Shown here: piece after piece, positions 39,796 to 49,927 of the stretch
Numbering within the stretch: position 1 is the stretch's first letter
Layout of the letters: each line of letters begins with the position of its first letter
Source of the DNA: Mycobacterium sp. 1554424.7
GTDB taxonomy: Bacteria; Actinomycetota; Actinomycetes; Mycobacteriales; Mycobacteriaceae
Assembly: GCF_001665295.1 (NCBI RefSeq)
Contig: NZ_LZSE01000009.1
Coordinates: forward strand, 289,451 to 353,450
Reading direction: 5' to 3'
Length of the DNA: 64,000 nt
Made by a program: the position numbers and the translations under genes
Notes under the pieces: generated by a model
What the model was told of the DNA's origin: nothing
The model's input: the letters and a program-made list of their open reading frames with translations, nothing else
Databases searched by the model: none

Positions 39796-39824
39796 CGCGC
39801 ATTGTCGCGTTCCGACAATGCGCG
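39796..39824. terminator. 12-bp perfect inverted repeat after pucR, terminator or operator
   Basis: CGCGCATTGTCG and CGACAATGCGCG are separated by CGTTC. The hairpin starts 5 nt after the stop of the PucR-family gene. No U-tract follows on the minus strand, which is common for mycobacterial terminators, so an operator for the Rv1733c-like gene downstream is equally possible. Confidence 0.5.
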
Positions 39825-39829
39825 AAGCG

Positions 39830-41356
39830 TCAGTCCGTGTCGGTGGCGGCCAGCTCGATCGTCATCGCCAGCCGCTTCTTGGCATCGTCCAGCGACAGGT
39901 TGGTTATCTCGGCCATTTTGCGCAGCCGGTACCGCACCGTGTTCTCGTGCACCCCCAACCGCTCGCCCGCGCGCACCGGGTCGCCTTGGGCCTCCAGCCA
40001 GGCCCGCAGGGTGGCGACATAGTCCGTCGAGTTCGCCCGGTCGTGGTGGCGCAGCTCGGCGACCGGTCCGCGGTCCGGCAACCGACCGGCCCGCGCCGCG
40101 GTGCGCAGCCGTTGCAGCAGGATCTCGTCCCACGCCTCGTCGTACGCCGGCGGCGCCCCACCCGCCGTGGACGACTCGTGCAGCGCCAGACACTCGTCGG
40201 ATTCCCGCCGCGCGGCGACGAGGTCCGCCACCTGGGCCGACCCGCTGATGCCCGCCGCAACCCGCACGGCTTCGGGCAGGGCCGCCGCGAGATCGCTCAC
40301 CCAGCGCCGCGCCGCCTCCGCCCGCTCGCCGGGAAGGACGGTGTAGACGGTGTTTCCCGCCAGCGCGCTGCGACCCGGCCGCGACCAGCCGAACCCGGCG
40401 GTGGCGCGCTCGAAGGCCAGCAGCAGCGCGGCGTCGCGCTCGTCGTCGATGGTCGCTTGCAGCGCGATCACGCGTAGCGGTCCGCGCGGCAGGCCCAGCC
40501 GGCTGGCCAACGTCGTGGCTTCGACGGCGCCCTCCAGCAACCGGATCACCAGCTCGGATTCGACCTGGCGCTCCAGGTCCGCGCTGGCCCGGGAGCGCAG
40601 CAGGTGCAGGGCCACCGTGCGGGCGCCGTCGGTCAACGCGGCCCGCTCGGTGCCGTCCAACGGGGCCGGGCAGGCCACCCATACCGAGCCCAGCAACTCT
40701 CGCCCGGAACGCACCGCGACCACCATGCGCCCGCCGAGGCCGTGTTCGGAATCGGCGCCGACGTACAACGGATCGTCGGACGCGGCCAGGTGGGCGAACA
40801 CGCCGCGCGCCTCCAGCACCGCGCGCAGCCGCTCGGGCGTCTGGCGGTCCAGGATGGTCTCCACCCGCGCCGGGTCGGCGTGCCGCTGCGCCCGCGAATA
40901 CGCCAGCACCCGCGACAGCCGGTCCTCGATCGTCACGGCACCGCCGGTCGACTCGGCCAGGCTGTCGGCGAGCGCGAACATATCCGTTGGGCCGCGGCCG
41001 GATTCGGTCTCGCGGCCCTCCAGCACCAGCCCGTAGACCACCACGGCGACCTCGCTCCACGCCACCGACGGGTCGAGCACCATCACCGCCCCGCGCTCAA
41101 TGCCGTCGTCCGGCTCCGTCGGCTCCGCATCGGCGCGCGTCAAGACCACGACCGCGCGGGCCGTCGCCGCCCACCCGAGCGCTTCGGCCAGGGAGCCGGC
41201 GCCGATCGCCAGCAAGACGTCGCCCACCGGGGAACGCTCGGCCGTCGACTCGTGAATCACCACGCTGCGCAGTTCGGTGGACCTGGGCACCGAAGACCAC
41301 CGCAACCGGACCCCGTAACCCCCCAGCACGTTCACCAAGCGGTCCAAAGTGATCAC
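39830..41356 (-). CDS. PucR-family transcriptional regulator
   Basis: 508 aa. The N-terminal PucR-type sensing region is followed by a GGDEF-like middle (about 290-400) and a C-terminal helix-turn-helix of the CdaR/PucR type: LEAQGDPVRAGERLGVHENTVRYRLRK is split across helix and turn (about 460-486). Targets unknown; relatives control purine, amino-acid or lipid use. Lies 14 nt from the Rv2532c-like gene on the same strand. Confidence 0.88.
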   Translation of the reverse strand: MITLDRLVNVLGGYGVRLRWSSVPRSTELRSVVIHESTAERSPVGDVLLAIGAGSLAEALGWAATARAVVVLTRADAEPTEPDDGIERGAVMVLDPSVAWSEVAVVVYGLVLEGRETESGRGPTDMFALADSLAESTGGAVTIEDRLSRVLAYSRAQRHADPARVETILDRQTPERLRAVLEARGVFAHLAASDDPLYVGADSEHGLGGRMVVAVRSGRELLGSVWVACPAPLDGTERAALTDGARTVALHLLRSRASADLERQVESELVIRLLEGAVEATTLASRLGLPRGPLRVIALQATIDDERDAALLLAFERATAGFGWSRPGRSALAGNTVYTVLPGERAEAARRWVSDLAAALPEAVRVAAGISGSAQVADLVAARRESDECLALHESSTAGGAPPAYDEAWDEILLQRLRTAARAGRLPDRGPVAELRHHDRANSTDYVATLRAWLEAQGDPVRAGERLGVHENTVRYRLRKMAEITNLSLDDAKKRLAMTIELAATDTD

Positions 41357-41370
41357 GAGCCGCTCCCGGG

Positions 41371-41757
41371 TCAGCCGTCCAGTTCGTCGTCGCTATCCAC
41401 GATGCGCCGATTCGCCCGGCTGTCCATCCACCGCAGCACCGGAAGCTCCCGGCTGCGCGCCGGCAGCTCGGTGACGTCGGTCAGCGACCGCACCACGGCC
41501 TGCGTCAGGCCCATGAGGGCGGCCATCACCGGCAGCAGCGGCTGCAGCGGCCGGGCCGCCGAGCGGACGGTGCTGATGCGGCGGGCCACGATCAGGCGTT
41601 CGATCGAGTGATATAGCCAGGCGCCGACGCCCAGCGCGAAAATCGAGAGGACCGACGCGACGATGGTCCACCCGTAGGCGGCGCACACGACGGCGCCCAT
41701 CACCACCGTCGCGGCCAGGAAGGCGGCGACGGCGACGCGCAGCTCCAACCGGGTCAT
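41371..41757 (-). CDS. Conserved two-helix membrane protein (Rv2532c-like)
   Basis: 128 aa. Two adjacent transmembrane helices (about 8-28 and 32-50) and a cytoplasmic basic tail with [19 protein letters not shown]. Located between nusB and the adi gene in M. tuberculosis (Rv2532c), here followed by pucR. The start ATG overlaps the nusB stop by 4 nt. No function can be assigned. Confidence 0.82.
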   Translation of the reverse strand: MTRLELRVAVAAFLAATVVMGAVVCAAYGWTIVASVLSIFALGVGAWLYHSIERLIVARRISTVRSAARPLQPLLPVMAALMGLTQAVVRSLTDVTELPARSRELPVLRWMDSRANRRIVDSDDELDG

Positions 41758-42212
41758 TGCTGTTCGCGGACCGCCTTGGCGGCCGCGCGGATCTGCGGGG
41801 TCACCAGCATGACCTGGCCCAGCACCCCGTTGATGAAGCCCGGCGACTCGTCGGTGGACAGCTCCTTGGCCAGCTGCACGGCCTCGTCGACGGCGACGGG
41901 CTCCGGCACGTCGTCGGCGTAGAGCAGCTCCCACACCGCGACCCGCAGAATGGCCCGATCCACCGCCGGCAACCGGTCCAGCGTCCAGCCCTGCAGGTGC
42001 GAGCTGATCAGGTCGTCGATGTGGGCGATGTGCTCAGCGACCCCCCGGGCCGCGGCGGCCGCGTACGGGTACAGCGCCGACACGTCGGGGTTCGCCTCGG
42101 CCAGCGCGGTCCGGACGTCGACGACCTCGGCCGGCGTCAGCCCCCGGGCCTCGGCCTCGAACAACAGGTCCACGGCGCGCTTGCGCGCCTGATGGCGTCC
42201 CCTAGCAGCCAT
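41754..42212 (-). CDS. nusB: Transcription antitermination factor NusB
   Basis: 152 aa all-helical protein that binds boxA RNA with NusE to support rRNA transcription. The RNA-binding N-terminus [19 protein letters not shown] and [30 protein letters not shown] are typical. Follows efp by 9 nt, the standard efp-nusB pair. Confidence 0.97.
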   Translation of the reverse strand: MAARGRHQARKRAVDLLFEAEARGLTPAEVVDVRTALAEANPDVSALYPYAAAAARGVAEHIAHIDDLISSHLQGWTLDRLPAVDRAILRVAVWELLYADDVPEPVAVDEAVQLAKELSTDESPGFINGVLGQVMLVTPQIRAAAKAVREQQ

Positions 42213-42221
42213 GGGGCCGGC

Positions 42222-42785
42222 TCACGCGTTGACGCGGCCCAGGTAGCTGCCGTCGCGGGTGTCCACCTTCAGCTTGTCCCCGGTGTTGATGAACAGGGGC
42301 ACCTGGATCTCCGCGCCGGTCTCGACGGTGGCGGGCTTGGTGCCCGCGCTGGACCGGTCGCCCTGCAGGCCGGGCTCGGTGTGGGTGACCTCAAGCTCGA
42401 CGGACACCGGCAGCTCGAGGTACAGCGGCGCCCCGTTGTGGAACGCCACCTGCACGGGCAGGCTCTCGAGCAGGAACCGGGCGGCGTCGCCGACCAGGGA
42501 CTCCGGCAGGTGGTGCTGCTCGTAGTCCTGGCTGTCCATGAACACGAAATCCGAGCCGTCGCGGTACAGGTAGGTGGTGTCGCGCCGGTCGACGGTGGCG
42601 GTTTCCACCTTCACCCCGGCGTTGTACGTCTTGTCGACCACCTTGCCGGACAGCACGTTCTTCAGCTTGGTGCGCACGAAGGCCGGCCCCTTGCCGGGTT
42701 TGACGTGCTGGAACTCGACGATCTGCCATAGCTGGCCGTCGATCTCCAGCACCAGTCCGTTCTTGAAGTCGGCAGTACTCGCCAC
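42222..42785 (-). CDS. efp: Translation elongation factor P
   Basis: 187 aa three-domain protein that relieves ribosome stalling at polyproline. [10 protein letters not shown] in domain I holds the tip lysine that other bacteria modify. Domain II/III segments ([32 protein letters not shown]) are complete. In M. tuberculosis its upstream neighbour is pepQ; here three PE-family genes intervene (42911-46253). Confidence 0.97.
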   Translation of the reverse strand: MASTADFKNGLVLEIDGQLWQIVEFQHVKPGKGPAFVRTKLKNVLSGKVVDKTYNAGVKVETATVDRRDTTYLYRDGSDFVFMDSQDYEQHHLPESLVGDAARFLLESLPVQVAFHNGAPLYLELPVSVELEVTHTEPGLQGDRSSAGTKPATVETGAEIQVPLFINTGDKLKVDTRDGSYLGRVNA

Positions 42786-42910
42786 GATCGGTGTATCTCC
42801 TAAGGGATGGCAGTTCTCGGCGAACTTCGCTGTCGGTTCGCCCCATGCAGATTACCCGCGCCGCGGCGCCGGGCCGCACCGTGCGCACGTGACCTGGCTG
42901 ACCCCGCCCC

Positions 42911-43444
42911 CTACAGGGCGACCAAGATACTCAGCGCAATTTCTATCGTCGGCAGCACGAACGCGACGAAAAATGCGACCGAAAAGGCGATGGCTTGGCG
43001 AATCAGCGGAAGCAGAAATATGCCTGATTGATGGAGCTGATCGAGTATCTGCTCCAATGTGGCGACAGCGCTGTTCAAGAAATTCTGTACATCGCCCCAC
43101 ATCGCCGATATGGCCCCGGTGATCGATTCCGCACTCGCGGCCGCGGGCGGCAGCAACGCGGCGTTGGCGGCCTCGGCGGCCGCATACGAGCCCGCGCCAT
43201 TAACCAAATGCTCTACGAACTGCTCCTGAGCCGCCGCCGCCCGCCCCGCCTGCGCCTGGTAGTGCTGGGCATGCCGAGAGAAGAAGTTCGCGATGGTCAC
43301 CGACACGTCGTCGGCGGCCGCGGGCAGCACCGCGAGGGTCGGGGCGGCCGCCGCGACGTGCGCCGCACTGAGGTTCGAGCCGATGCCCGCCAAATCCGTT
43401 GCCGCGGAGGCGATTACCTCCGGCGACGCGATCAGATGTGACAT
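42911..43444 (-). CDS. PE-family protein with hydrophobic C-terminus
   Basis: 177 aa from the ATG at 43444. Residues 1-95 are a PE domain with the PE dipeptide at 8-9 (SHLIASPEVIASAATDLAG) ending near SYAAAEAANAALL. The remaining ~80 residues contain no glycine repeats and end in strongly hydrophobic helices (QAIAFSVAFFVAFVLP and the segment after it), so the protein may insert in a membrane. Divergent from the first PE_PGRS gene. Function unknown. Confidence 0.85.
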   Translation of the reverse strand: MSHLIASPEVIASAATDLAGIGSNLSAAHVAAAAPTLAVLPAAADDVSVTIANFFSRHAQHYQAQAGRAAAAQEQFVEHLVNGAGSYAAAEAANAALLPPAAASAESITGAISAMWGDVQNFLNSAVATLEQILDQLHQSGIFLLPLIRQAIAFSVAFFVAFVLPTIEIALSILVAL

Positions 43445-43552
43445 GTCGGTTCCTTCATCCGGCCAGCCTAGCCCCCGGGCACGCGCGCAGAAATTTAACA
43501 AGGAACCAACTCTGGGCATCGTGTTCATCCTCAGCCGCAACCAGCTAGGCCG

Positions 43553-43611
43553 AAAATGTAGGGAAATCCCTGATTCGCGCCGATGCTCGCGATCGCTAGC
43601 GTCACCGACAT
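43553..43611 (+). repeat. Conserved upstream element of PE_PGRS gene, copy 1
   Basis: Shares near-identical sequence with 44885-44942. Key parts: GTAGGGAAATCCCTGATTC containing the inverted repeat AGGGA-AA-TCCCT, and CGATCGCTAGCGTCACCGAC containing TAGCGT, a possible -10. Likely a promoter region duplicated along with the gene. Confidence 0.6.
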
Positions 43612-43638
43612 ACGGCCCGGATAGATAGGTGGGATGAC

Positions 43639-44871
43639 ATGTCGTTTGTTGTTGCAGCGCCGGAGTTCATGTGGTCGGCGGCATCGGATCTGGCCAATAT
43701 CGAGTCGGCGCTGCGTTCCGCCCACGCCGCGGCCGCGGTCCCGACGTCGAACGTGCTGGCGGCCGCCGGCGACGAGGTGTCGACGGCCATCGCCTCGCTG
43801 TTCGGGGCGCACGGGCAGGCCTACCAGGCGCTCAGCGCCGAGGCGGCGGCCTTCCACGAGCAATTCGTCGGGCTGATGAACGCCGGTGTGGCGCAGTACG
43901 CCGGCGCCGAGGCCGCCAACGCCAACCCGTTGCAGACCCTCGAGCAGGACATCCTCGCAGTGATCAACGAGCCCACCGAGATACTGCTGGGACGCCCGCT
44001 GATCGGCCACGGCGCCAACGGGTTCACCGATGCGAACGGCGTCGGCACCCCCGGCCAGGCCGGCGGAATCCTGTGGGGCAGCGGCGGCAACGGCGGCACC
44101 AGCACCGCCAACTTCGTGTCCGGCGGCGCCGGCGGGGCCGCCGGGCTGTTCGGGAACGGCGGCGCCGGCGGCGGTGGAGGAGGATCCGCACGCGGCGGGA
44201 CCGGCGGGGCCGGCGGCCTCATCTACGGTGCCGGCGGCGCCGGCGGGACGGGCGGTTTGAGCGTGCTGATGACCGCCGGCGCCGGCGGCGCCGGTGGGTC
44301 GGCCGGTCTGTTCGGTAACGGGGGGCTTGGCGGCGCGGGCGGCGCGGGCGGCCTCGAACCCGCCGGCGCCGGCGGTGCCGGCGGCAACGGCGGCTTCTTC
44401 TACGGCAGCGGCGGTGGCGGCGGCGTTGGCGGCACCGCCAATGACCTCGGAGGCGCCGGAGGCGCCGGAGGGCACGGCGGCGTCCTCGCGGGCGACGGTG
44501 GCGCCGGCGGCGCGGGCGGCCAAGCCAACGACCCGTTCAACACACCCCACGGCGGCCGGGGAGGCAACGGCGGCACAGCCGGCGCCCTGTTCGGCAACGG
44601 CGGAGTGGGCGGTCCCGGCGGGGGCGCCCTCAACGGCGGAGCCGGCGGCAACGGCGGCGGTGCCGCGCTGTTCGGCAACGGGGGCGGCGGCGGCGAAGGC
44701 AGCGGCGGCATTGGCGGCGGGGCCGGCGGCACCGGCGGCAACGCGATCCTGGTTGGCAACGGCGGCAACGGCGGCAACGGCGGCAGCGGCATCAGCCACG
44801 GCGCCGGCGGGGCCGGCGGGACGGGTGGCGCCATCTTCGGGACGCACGGGACCAACGGCGCCAGCAGCTAA
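43639..44871 (+). CDS. PE_PGRS family protein
   Basis: 410 aa. PE domain at residues 1-92 ([20 protein letters not shown]...), a linker with the conserved [11 protein letters not shown] near residue 120, then Gly-Gly-Ala/Asn repeats to the end. PE_PGRS proteins are exported by ESX-5 and lie on the cell surface. The N-terminal 90 residues are nearly identical to the next gene, so the pair is a tandem duplication. No C-terminal enzymatic domain. Confidence 0.94.
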   Translation: MSFVVAAPEFMWSAASDLANIESALRSAHAAAAVPTSNVLAAAGDEVSTAIASLFGAHGQAYQALSAEAAAFHEQFVGLMNAGVAQYAGAEAANANPLQTLEQDILAVINEPTEILLGRPLIGHGANGFTDANGVGTPGQAGGILWGSGGNGGTSTANFVSGGAGGAAGLFGNGGAGGGGGGSARGGTGGAGGLIYGAGGAGGTGGLSVLMTAGAGGAGGSAGLFGNGGLGGAGGAGGLEPAGAGGAGGNGGFFYGSGGGGGVGGTANDLGGAGGAGGHGGVLAGDGGAGGAGGQANDPFNTPHGGRGGNGGTAGALFGNGGVGGPGGGALNGGAGGNGGGAALFGNGGGGGEGSGGIGGGAGGTGGNAILVGNGGNGGNGGSGISHGAGGAGGTGGAIFGTHGTNGASS

Positions 44872-44884
44872 TCGCGCCTGTCTG

Positions 44885-44942
44885 AAAACGTAGGGAAATC
44901 CCTGATTCCGCGGATGCCCCCGATCGCTAGCGTCACCGACAT
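44885..44942 (+). repeat. Conserved upstream element of PE_PGRS gene, copy 2
   Basis: Second copy of the element at 43553-43611, with the same AGGGA-AA-TCCCT inverted repeat and TAGCGT. It starts 14 nt after the first PE_PGRS stop, so the second gene probably has its own promoter. A 72-nt stretch not shared with copy 1 separates it from the start codon. Confidence 0.6.
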
Positions 44943-45014
44943 CGGAAACCCAACGACGCCGTCAGCGACCAACCCGCCAACGGGTTCGGCGCGACGGCGA
45001 GGCAGGTGAGCGGC

Positions 45015-46253
45015 ATGTCGTTTGTTGTTGCAGCGCCGGAGTTCATGTCGGCGGCGGCTTCGGATCTGGCCAACATCGAGTCGGCGCTGCGCTCGGCCCA
45101 CGCCGCGGCCGCGGTCCCGACGTCCAACGTGCTGGCCGCGGCCGGTGACGAGGTGTCGGCGGCCATCGCCTCGCTGTTCGGGGCGCACGGCCAGGCCTAC
45201 CAGGCGCTCAGCTCCGAGGCCGCGCGGTTCCATCAGCAATTCGTCGGCCTCCTGAACGCCGGCGCCGCGCAGTACGCCGGCGCCGAGGCTGCCAACGCCG
45301 GCCCGCTGCAGACCCTCGAGCAGGAGGTGCTCGGGGCCATCAACGCGCCCACCGAGGCGCTGCTGGGACGCCCGTTGATCGGCAACGGCGCCAACGGGAT
45401 CACCGACGCGCAGGGCGTGGGCACGCCCGGCCAGGCGGGCGGGATCCTGTGGGGCAACGGCGGTAACGGGGGCGACAGCACCGCCGCCAATGCGGCCGGC
45501 GGCGCCGGCGGGCCCGCGGGGCTGTTCGGTCGCGGTGGCAACGGCGGCAGCGCCTCCGGTCCCGGGCCCGCGAACGGCGGCAACGGCGGGGCCGGCGGCC
45601 TCATCTGGGGCGCCGGCGGCAACGGCGGCGCCGCCGGCGGTTCACAAGGGACCGGCAGCGTCGGCGGCCTGGGCGGGTCGGCCGGCCTGTTCGGCAACGG
45701 CGGCCTTGGGGGCGCCGGCGGCGACGGCGCCCAAGGCAACGGCGGTGCCGGCGGCGCCGGCGGCAACGGTGGCTTGATCTACGGCGCCGGCGGCGCCGGC
45801 GGGCACGGTGGCCAAAGCGCCCTGGCCAACGGCGGTGCCGGCGGCGCCGGTGGGCACGGCGGCTTCGTGTCCGGCAGCGGCGGCGGTGGTGGCGCTGGCG
45901 GCAACGGCTCCACACAGCCTGGCGGTCTCGGCGGCACGGGCGGCGCCGGCGGCGCCGCCGGAGCGTTGTCCGGCAACGGCGGTTTCGGCGGCGCCGGCGG
46001 CCACGCCTCGGGTGGCGGGCACGGCGGCAACGGCGGCGCGGCCGCCCTGTTAGGCAATGGGGGCGGCGGCGGCGACGGCGGGACCGGCAGCGTAAGCGGC
46101 GGCGACGGCGGCGTCGGCGGCAACGCCCAGCTCGTCGGCGGTGGGGGCAACGGCGGTAACGGCGCGATCGGCGGCCGGGTCAACGGCAAGGGCGGCCCCG
46201 GCGGGACAGGCGGACTGTTGTTCGGCGCGCACGGCGCCACCGGCAACAGCTAG
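45015..46253 (+). CDS. PE_PGRS family protein (tandem copy)
   Basis: 412 aa from the ATG at 45015, which aligns with the start of the preceding paralogue; an in-frame GTG 9 nt upstream is possible. PE domain 1-92, linker with [11 protein letters not shown], then PGRS repeats rich in GGNGG and GGAGG. Ends in GAHGATGNS. Its stop codon TAG overlaps the pepQ stop on the other strand. Probably arose by tandem duplication with divergence of the repeat region. Confidence 0.94.
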   Translation: MSFVVAAPEFMSAAASDLANIESALRSAHAAAAVPTSNVLAAAGDEVSAAIASLFGAHGQAYQALSSEAARFHQQFVGLLNAGAAQYAGAEAANAGPLQTLEQEVLGAINAPTEALLGRPLIGNGANGITDAQGVGTPGQAGGILWGNGGNGGDSTAANAAGGAGGPAGLFGRGGNGGSASGPGPANGGNGGAGGLIWGAGGNGGAAGGSQGTGSVGGLGGSAGLFGNGGLGGAGGDGAQGNGGAGGAGGNGGLIYGAGGAGGHGGQSALANGGAGGAGGHGGFVSGSGGGGGAGGNGSTQPGGLGGTGGAGGAAGALSGNGGFGGAGGHASGGGHGGNGGAAALLGNGGGGGDGGTGSVSGGDGGVGGNAQLVGGGGNGGNGAIGGRVNGKGGPGGTGGLLFGAHGATGNS

Positions 46254-47380
46254 GTCAGGACCGCGAGGTCCTTCGGGAACCGGGTCAGCAGTTCCGGGGT
46301 CGCGCCGGCGATGTGCGACGTCGCCCGCCTTGTTTCGGAGGCGACCACCAGGGTGTCCTCGATGCGCACCCCGCCGCGGCCCGGCAGGTAGACGCCGGGC
46401 TCCACGGTCACCACCGACCCGGCCAGCAGCGTGCCGGTGGACGTGGCCCCGATCCCCGGCGCCTCGTGGATCTGCAGGCCCACGCCGTGCCCCAGGCCGT
46501 GTCCGAACTGTTCGCCATACCCGGCGTCGGCGATCAGCTGGCGCGCGGCGCCGTCCACCTCGCGCAGGTTGGCGCCCGGCTTGAGCGCCTCCCGGCCGGC
46601 CCGCTGCGCCTCGGCGACCAGCTGGTAGATCTCCAACTGCCAGTCGGCGGCCTTGCCGAGGACGAAAGTGCGGGTCATGTCGGAGTGGTAGCCCGCGACC
46701 AGCGCGCCGAAGTCGATCTTGACGAAGTCGCCGTCGGCCAGCACCGCGTCGGTCGGGCGGTGGTGCGGGATGGCCGAATTCGGCCCGGCGGCCACGATCG
46801 TCTCGAACGAGATCGCGTCCGCGCCGTGGTCGAGCATCAGCGACTCCAGCTCGCGGCTCACCTCGCGCTCGGTCCGGCCGGGTCGCAGGCCGCCGCGCGC
46901 CACCAGCTCGGCCAGCGCGGCGTCGGCGGCCTCGCAGGCCAGCCGCAGCAGCGCGACCTCGCCGGCGTCCTTGACCTCGCGCAGCGCCTCGACGGTCCCG
47001 GCGGCCCGCACCAACTCGGTGGACGCCTTGTGCTCCTCGATCTCGCCGGTCAGCGCGTCGAAGCCGTCGACGGTGACCACGTTGCTCTCGAAGCCCAGCT
47101 TGCCGACGGCGGCGTCGGCGGCCCGGCCCGCCAGGTAACGCGCGACGGCCCGCTCGATGGCGACCTCGAGGTCCGGCGCCTGCGCGGCGGCCTGGGTGCG
47201 GTACCGGCCGTCGGTGGCCAGCACGGGGTCGCGGTCGTCGGCAAACACCAGCAACGCGCCGTTGGATCCTGAGAAACCGGACAGGTACCGGACGTTGACC
47301 AGGTCGGTGACCAGCAACGCGTCCAGCCCGCTGGCCCCGATCTGCGCTTTCAGCTTGTCTCGGCGCTGGGAATGTGTCAC
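46250..47380 (-). CDS. pepQ: Xaa-Pro dipeptidase/aminopeptidase (M24 family)
   Basis: 376 aa. An N-terminal creatinase-like domain ([16 protein letters not shown]) precedes the metal-binding M24 domain from about residue 130: first Asp ligand in [20 protein letters not shown], later His in [11 protein letters not shown] and Glu in [10 protein letters not shown], plus the last Glu in [10 protein letters not shown]. Cytosolic peptidase acting before proline. In M. tuberculosis (Rv2535c) it is next to efp; the PE cluster separates them here. Confidence 0.95.
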   Translation of the reverse strand: MTHSQRRDKLKAQIGASGLDALLVTDLVNVRYLSGFSGSNGALLVFADDRDPVLATDGRYRTQAAAQAPDLEVAIERAVARYLAGRAADAAVGKLGFESNVVTVDGFDALTGEIEEHKASTELVRAAGTVEALREVKDAGEVALLRLACEAADAALAELVARGGLRPGRTEREVSRELESLMLDHGADAISFETIVAAGPNSAIPHHRPTDAVLADGDFVKIDFGALVAGYHSDMTRTFVLGKAADWQLEIYQLVAEAQRAGREALKPGANLREVDGAARQLIADAGYGEQFGHGLGHGVGLQIHEAPGIGATSTGTLLAGSVVTVEPGVYLPGRGGVRIEDTLVVASETRRATSHIAGATPELLTRFPKDLAVLT

Positions 47381-47413
47381 GACCCTTGACGGTACTCGCT
47401 AGGCTTTCCCTTC

Positions 47414-48091
47414 ATGAGGAACTGGATCCTGCGCGGACTGGTGTACGCCGCCGCGATGGTCGTCGTCCGTTTGATACAAGGTGCACTGATCAACGCGTGG
47501 CAAACACAGGCCGGGTTGATCAGCATCGTGCTGCTGGTCCTGTTCGTGATCGGCGTCGTCGTGTGGGGGGTGCTCGACGGTCGGGCGGACGCCAAGGCGC
47601 AGCCGGACCCGGACCGCCGCCAGGATCTGGCGATGACGTGGCTGCTGGCCGGGCTGCTGGCCGGCGTCCTCAGCGGCGCGGTCGCCTGGCTGATCGCGGA
47701 GTTCTACAACGGGCTGTACACCGGGGGCCTCCTCAACGAGGTGACGACGTTCGCCGCGTTCACCGCCCTGCTCGTCTTCCTGCCGGGGATCATCGGCGTG
47801 GCCGTGGGCCGCTGGCGCATCGACCGGAACCCGCCGCCCCGCCCGCGGGAGCCGGGCGACGAGCGGGCGGACACCGACGTCTTCTCGGCCGTGCGCGGCG
47901 ACGAGACGCCGACCGGTGAGATTCCCACCGCGGGAGCCCAGCACGAGGAGCGGACCGCCGCGGTCGCCACCGCCGAGCGTGACGCGCCGACCGAGACGAT
48001 CCACCACGCGGCCGACCACGAGCCGAAGACCGAGGTGATCCGCACCGACGCCGGTGACCACAAGCCAGGCGCGGAGCCTAAGAAGGACTAG
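47414..48091 (+). CDS. B-4DMT-like membrane protein (Rv2536-like)
   Basis: 225 aa. Four transmembrane segments (about 6-24, 34-54, 75-95, 110-128) occupy the first 130 residues, then a long hydrophilic acidic tail to residue 225. Family named from similarity to a half-size DMT transporter; no substrate is known. Divergent from pepQ with 33 nt between starts, as in M. tuberculosis Rv2535c/Rv2536. Confidence 0.87.
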   Translation: MRNWILRGLVYAAAMVVVRLIQGALINAWQTQAGLISIVLLVLFVIGVVVWGVLDGRADAKAQPDPDRRQDLAMTWLLAGLLAGVLSGAVAWLIAEFYNGLYTGGLLNEVTTFAAFTALLVFLPGIIGVAVGRWRIDRNPPPRPREPGDERADTDVFSAVRGDETPTGEIPTAGAQHEERTAAVATAERDAPTETIHHAADHEPKTEVIRTDAGDHKPGAEPKKD

Positions 48092-48164
48092 TCGGATCGA
48101 ATTAAGCCGCCACGTCCTCTGCTGCTGTCGGTTGGACCAATTCGAGTCGGGCACCGGACACCGG

Positions 48165-49082
48165 TCACACTCGTAGCGCCGTGACGAAGCTGATTGCTGC
48201 GGCCGAGCCCACGTGGCTGGCCTGGCGCAATGCCGGTAGCCCCGCCGCCGCGAAGAGGTCGCTGATCCCGAATTTCGTTGTAGCCCAGCCTTTTGCGTAT
48301 AGATGAGCCGCGGCGTCGGTGTGCTCGCCGGGGTAAATCAAACCGGCCATGTTCATGTCCAGACCGCGTCGCCGCCAACCCTCGGACATCAACCGTGCCT
48401 GTTCTCGGGACTCAACTGACGTACCGGTGACCAGACCGTAGTCCGCGGCAAGCCGGCTGTCCCGGTGAGACAGCGACATGATCGAGTCCAGCATCGAGAC
48501 CTCTGCTTCCGGTGGCAGGTATCCGATCAGGAGACCCTCGACGAGCCACGCTGTGGGTTGCGCCGAGTCAAAGCCGGCGTCCTGCAGCGCCGTTGGCCAC
48601 GCTTCGCGCAAATCGACACCAATTGTTTCCAAGCTCGCGGTGGGGGCTGCGCCGAGGGCAGAGAGCGCTCCACTTTTAAAGGCGATAACGTCCGGCTGGT
48701 CGATCTCGTACACCGTCGTCCCCGCTGGCCAATCCAGCCGGTAGGCGCGGGTGTCCAGCCCGGAACCCACGATCACCACCTGACGCACTCCTGCGCGTGT
48801 CGCCTCGACGCAGAAGTCGTCGAAGAATCGGGTACGGGCCGCGAACATGTCGACCATCCGCGGAACACCGATGTCGCTTTCGAGGCTCCCCGAATCGATC
48901 TCCCCGCTGGCCAGTTGGCTCAGCACGTCGAGTCCGACGGCGCGCACCAAGGGCTCCGCCAGCTCATCGGTGATGATCGGCTGCGGACGCCGGGTCGCAA
49001 CTGCGCGCGCCGCGGCGACCATCGTCGCGGTGGCTCCCACGCTGCTCGCCAGATCCCATGCATCACGCTCGGTTCGTGCCAT
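48165..49082 (-). CDS. SAM-dependent methyltransferase (LCMT-like, TIGR00027 family)
   Basis: 305 aa from the ATG at 49082 (a longer frame starts 36 nt upstream). Typical mycobacterial paralogue family: [19 protein letters not shown] at the N-terminus, the SAM motif [15 protein letters not shown], an acidic YEIDQPDV loop and [14 protein letters not shown]. Substrate unknown; mycobacteria have many copies. First of four accessory genes between the Rv2536-like gene and aroQ. Confidence 0.9.
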   Translation of the reverse strand: MARTERDAWDLASSVGATATMVAAARAVATRRPQPIITDELAEPLVRAVGLDVLSQLASGEIDSGSLESDIGVPRMVDMFAARTRFFDDFCVEATRAGVRQVVIVGSGLDTRAYRLDWPAGTTVYEIDQPDVIAFKSGALSALGAAPTASLETIGVDLREAWPTALQDAGFDSAQPTAWLVEGLLIGYLPPEAEVSMLDSIMSLSHRDSRLAADYGLVTGTSVESREQARLMSEGWRRRGLDMNMAGLIYPGEHTDAAAHLYAKGWATTKFGISDLFAAAGLPALRQASHVGSAAAISFVTALRV

Positions 49083-49196
49083 CAGATATCCCTCCCCTTC
49101 TGCTTGCATGGCGAGCACGCCAAAGCGACTGTCGCAGTGGTCTTTCGCGCTCAGCTGCGGACGCGGTGCGTCGATATGGTCGACTGATTGGAACGA

Positions 49197-49862
49197 TTAC
49201 GGCTCGGACACCAACGGCCGCAGTGACGCGGTGATGCGTTCGGCGGTCCGACGAGTGGCTTCAATCATCCCGGCCGGGGGGCGGCCCGTCGGCAGCAACG
49301 TGGACACGACGGCGACGCCCGAAGAACCAAGCGGTATCGCCATCGCGGAGCAGCTGTAGTCGGCTGCCACCTGCCCGGCGTCAACCAGCGGAACCGCTGT
49401 TGCGCAACTGTGGTGCGCGCGAGCCTGTGCTGTCTCCGGCAGGACGGCGTCACCCGTCTTGGCGATGTAGCGGATGGGTGTTCGCGCGTCGAGTGTGTCG
49501 ATGTATACGGGACCGTCGCCCAGGTTGGCCGACAGGCTCACAGCAGCCCCGGTCAGTGCTGCGAGTTCGGCCATGGGCCGCTGGGCCGCGACGCGCAGTC
49601 GTGCCACAGGTGTGACCCTCGCACCGAGGCGGAGCACAGTTGCGCCTAGGCAGTAGCGCGAGCCGTCGCGCCGAACTGCACCCACCTCTACCAGCTGGCG
49701 AAGGAGTCGATGCACCGTCGGATGGGGGAGCCCCGCGGCTGCGCTGAGGTCCACCAGCCGTACGGGTTGCAGCTCGGCGACCAGGTCAAGAAGTGCGAAG
49801 GCCGTATGGATGACGCTTCGGGCTGGGCCGGCTGGTTCGGACTTTCCCGTGGTGGGGGCCAT
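49197..49862 (-). CDS. IclR-family transcriptional regulator
   Basis: 221 aa from the ATG at 49862, preceded by AGAAAGG; a TTG at 49931 would give 244 aa. Winged helix at about 15-75 (LVDLSAAAGLPHPTVHRLLR) and an IclR effector domain with VYIDTLDARTPIRY and HHSCATAVPL. Adjacent SnoaL-like and hydrolase genes suggest it controls a small catabolic group. Confidence 0.88.
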   Translation of the reverse strand: MAPTTGKSEPAGPARSVIHTAFALLDLVAELQPVRLVDLSAAAGLPHPTVHRLLRQLVEVGAVRRDGSRYCLGATVLRLGARVTPVARLRVAAQRPMAELAALTGAAVSLSANLGDGPVYIDTLDARTPIRYIAKTGDAVLPETAQARAHHSCATAVPLVDAGQVAADYSCSAMAIPLGSSGVAVVSTLLPTGRPPAGMIEATRRTAERITASLRPLVSEP

Positions 49863-49927
49863 GCAACAGCGTACCTTTCTGGCGCCGGTGACACCGTCCG
49901 GTCGTCTCGCTTCCTTCGCGCGGGAAA

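Noticed and set aside
39709-39829. DosR box upstream of the Rv1733c-like gene
   Set aside because: No sequence close to the GGGACTTNNGGCCC pattern is present; only the unrelated 12-bp inverted repeat is seen.
43900-46250. Direct repeats resembling a CRISPR array or satellite DNA
   Set aside because: The repetition is codon-phased GGC/GGN encoding PGRS glycine repeats; there are no constant repeats with unique spacers.
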